Shown here: positions 14,981 through 16,271 of the stretch, piece after piece
Layout: each line of letters opens with the position of its first letter
How positions within the stretch are numbered: position 1 is the first letter of the stretch
Assembly (NCBI GenBank): GCA_903847285.1
Contig: CAINDH010000236.1
Span: forward strand, 1-16,271
Source: an uncultured Verrucomicrobia subdivision 3 bacterium
Lineage (GTDB): Bacteria; Verrucomicrobiota; Verrucomicrobiae; Limisphaerales; UBA11358
Direction of reading: 5' to 3'
Length of the DNA: 16,271 nt
Notes under the pieces: model-generated
Seen by the model: the letters and a program-made list of their open reading frames with translations, nothing else
What the model was told of the DNA's origin: nothing
Database searches by the model: none
Made by a program: the position numbers and the translations under genes

Positions 14981-15082
14981 TTAACGCAAAGGCGCAGAGG
15001 AGCAAAGCCGCAAAGAAATCTTGCCTGGCAAAAAAGAACGCGGAGATGCAAGTTCTTTGCGTCTCCGCGTCTTTGCGTTAAA
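14981..15082. repeat. CGCAAAG-type inverted repeat between mdh and the thioesterase gene
   Basis: The outer arms TTAACGCAAAGGCGCAGAG (14981-14999) and the complement of CTCCGCGTCTTTGCGTTAA (15063-15081) match at 17 of 19 positions. An inner perfect 9-bp stem, ACGCGGAGA (15038-15046) with TCTCCGCGT (15062-15070), competes with it and can extend through GCAA/TTGC. Further CGCAAAG-like units (CCGCAAAG at 15008-15015) sit between. It almost fills the 117-bp gap downstream of mdh and might act as its terminator or RNA end. It also looks like a dispersed intergenic repeat. Confidence 0.75.
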
Positions 15083-15087
15083 TACTT

Positions 15088-16083
15088 TTACTTCTTGATC
15101 AGGTCGGCGACGAGGGACTTCTCTTCCTTCAGTTCGTTTTCGGTCGCAGCAATCTTGGCTTTGCTGAAGTCGTTGAGCGGCACGCCTTGGACGATCTCGA
15201 AATCCTTGCCGTTGCTGCGGATCGGATAGCTGAAGATCAAACCCTTCTCGATACCATAGCTGCCGTCGGAGTGAACGGCCACGCTGAACCAATCGCCAGT
15301 GGGCGTGGGCGTGACGAGTTTGCGGACGGTGTCCACGGCGGCGTTCGCGGCGCTCGCGGCGCTGGAGAGTCCGCGCGCCTTGATGATGGCCGCGCCGCGC
15401 TGCTGCACGGTGGCGATGAAATCTTTCTCCAACCATTCGCGGTGGCTAATGACATCTGGCACCGGGCGGCCATTGATCTTGGTGTTGAAGAAATCAGGAT
15501 ACATCGTGGCGCTGTGGTTGCCCCAGATGGCGAGGTTGGTGACGGCGGTGGTGTCCACGCTAGCTTTTTTGGCCAGCTGCGAATTGGCGCGATTTTCATC
15601 CAGCGCGGTCATGGCGAAGAAACGTTCTTTCGGAATTCCCGGCGCGTTGTTCGCAGCGATGAGGGCATTGGTATTGCAGGGATTGCCGACGACGAGCACG
15701 CGGACATCCGCAGCGGCGTTCTTGGCGATGGCGTTGCCCTGGCCGGTGAAAATTTTTCCATTCGCGGAAAGCAAATCTTTGCGTTCCATGCCGGGGCCGC
15801 GCGGTTGAGCGCCGACGAGCAATGCCCAGTTCACGCCCTTGAAACCTTCGTCCGGATTGGAGGTCGGCACGAGGCCCTTGAGCAGCGGAAATGCGCAGTC
15901 CTCAAGTTCCATGCAAACGCCCTGCAACGCGGCCATGACTTTTTCGTCCGCGCGTTCCAGGAGATGGATGATGACCGGCTGGTCGGGCCCGAACGCCGCG
16001 CCGGAGGCGATCCGGAACAGGAGTGAATATCCGATTTGGCCGGCAGCGCCGGTGACAGCGACACGAATGGGAGTCTTGTTCAT
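15088..16083 (-). CDS. mdh: Malate dehydrogenase (cytosolic/SF1 type)
   Basis: 331 residues. NAD-dependent oxidation of malate to oxaloacetate in the TCA cycle, cytoplasmic. The N-terminal Rossmann motif is [21 protein letters not shown]. Substrate-site regions are [15 protein letters not shown] (mobile loop arginines), [20 protein letters not shown] (substrate arginine region) and the catalytic histidine in [12 protein letters not shown]. These are the marks of the MalateDH-SF1 group rather than the mitochondrial/E. coli type. The start at 16083 ([12 protein letters not shown]) is chosen by family alignment and because a good promoter lies just upstream; the longer frame to 16131 would overlap that promoter. 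It is the first of six leftward genes. The 117-bp repeat-filled gap after it suggests it may be its own transcript. Confidence 0.96.
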   Translation of the reverse strand: MNKTPIRVAVTGAAGQIGYSLLFRIASGAAFGPDQPVIIHLLERADEKVMAALQGVCMELEDCAFPLLKGLVPTSNPDEGFKGVNWALLVGAQPRGPGMERKDLLSANGKIFTGQGNAIAKNAAADVRVLVVGNPCNTNALIAANNAPGIPKERFFAMTALDENRANSQLAKKASVDTTAVTNLAIWGNHSATMYPDFFNTKINGRPVPDVISHREWLEKDFIATVQQRGAAIIKARGLSSAASAANAAVDTVRKLVTPTPTGDWFSVAVHSDGSYGIEKGLIFSYPIRSNGKDFEIVQGVPLNDFSKAKIAATENELKEEKSLVADLIKK

Positions 16084-16102
16084 AAAAGTTTTTTGGAGCG
16101 AC

Positions 16103-16131
16103 ATTATGCGAATGCTGGCGTTTTGAAGCAA
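16103..16131 (-). promoter_or_regulatory. Sigma70-type promoter for mdh
   Basis: On the minus strand, TTGCTT (16126-16131) and CATAAT (16103-16108) are separated by exactly 17 bp. Four of six and five of six bases match the consensus. Transcription would start near 16096, leaving a leader of about 13 nt before the ATG at 16083, and this excludes the upstream in-frame ATGs as starts. Confidence 0.5.
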
Positions 16132-16179
16132 GTTTTCCGCGTTGTAAAAAATTGTCTTGGAATAATTATTTTTTGGCGT

Positions 16180-16271
16180 AAAAAAGAACCGTTCTTTGAA
16201 ACGGCGGAAGCAATTCCGCCTATCGCAGTCAAATGTCTGGGAACCCGGTGTGAATCCGGGACGGTTGCGCC
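16180..16271 (+). promoter_or_regulatory. Cobalamin riboswitch, 5' part, cut by the window end
   Basis: The conserved B12-aptamer core is visible: GGGAA (16239-16243), then a CCCGG/CCGGG stem (16244-16248 with 16256-16260) enclosing TGTGAAT. This gives the family pattern GGGAA-n-GGTGnnAnTCC, followed by ACGGTTGCGCC up to the end. A perfect 7-bp hairpin with a GCAA tetraloop (GGCGGAA 16203-16209, TTCCGCC 16214-16220) lies just 5' and may be one of its peripheral stems. The 3' half, including the usual ACTGT and the loop-loop partner, lies outside. It should control a rightward gene for B12 synthesis, uptake or a B12-replaceable enzyme, not mdh, which is on the other strand. Confidence 0.8.

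Noticed and set aside
14971..15051. A 27-residue extension of the thioesterase
   Set aside because: It translates the CGCAAAG inverted repeat and is absent from the expected FlK-family N-terminus.
15187..16026. A 279-codon frame on the plus strand opposite mdh
   Set aside because: It is antisense to a clear malate dehydrogenase and shows no domain.

Overview
The window is a GC-rich stretch of bacterial chromosome with no phage or transposase genes. The gene content, the abundance of short palindromic and tandem intergenic repeats, and a MoxR/Bat-type von Willebrand operon next to a periplasmic molybdenum hydroxylase suggest a Verrucomicrobiota-like (Pedosphaera/Limisphaerales-type) or other PVC-group heterotroph. 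This placement is an inference, not a proof.

Layout. Positions 1-3460 (+) hold the distal part of a Bat/MoxR-associated operon: a 5'-truncated DUF58 protein, a one-pass membrane DUF4381-like protein, and two membrane-anchored von Willebrand A proteins (BatA, BatB). All three junctions are ATGA stop/start overlaps. Next come a convergent hexose-6-phosphate mutarotase (-), a lone membrane-anchored coiled-coil protein of unknown function (+, 4555-5208), and mutS (-, 5221-7773). Divergent from mutS is a two-gene operon (7934-10581, +) for a Tat-exported molybdenum hydroxylase: a [2Fe-2S] subunit and a molybdopterin-binding subunit of the isoquinoline 1-oxidoreductase/aldehyde oxidase type. It converges on a MocA/MobA-like nucleotidyltransferase (10635-11273, -), which may make the dinucleotide form of its cofactor.

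From 16083 down to 10635 six genes all read leftward: malate dehydrogenase, a FlK-type hotdog thioesterase, a class II histone-deacetylase-like amidohydrolase, prmC, murA and the nucleotidyltransferase. These are mostly housekeeping functions: TCA cycle, acyl-CoA hydrolysis, deacetylation, release-factor methylation and peptidoglycan precursor synthesis. Repeat-bearing gaps separate several of them. The last ~90 bases (+) are the 5' part of a cobalamin riboswitch whose regulated gene lies outside the window.

Most notable observations: two adjacent perfect hairpins lie in frame inside mutS at a point where the protein is about 18 residues longer than E. coli MutS. The first 11 codons of mutS reappear, with mostly synonymous differences, at the 5' end of the nucleotidyltransferase gene. 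Several families of short inverted or tandem repeats fill the gaps. I found no clear sign of a wholly new multi-gene system; most genes are ordinary chromosomal genes.
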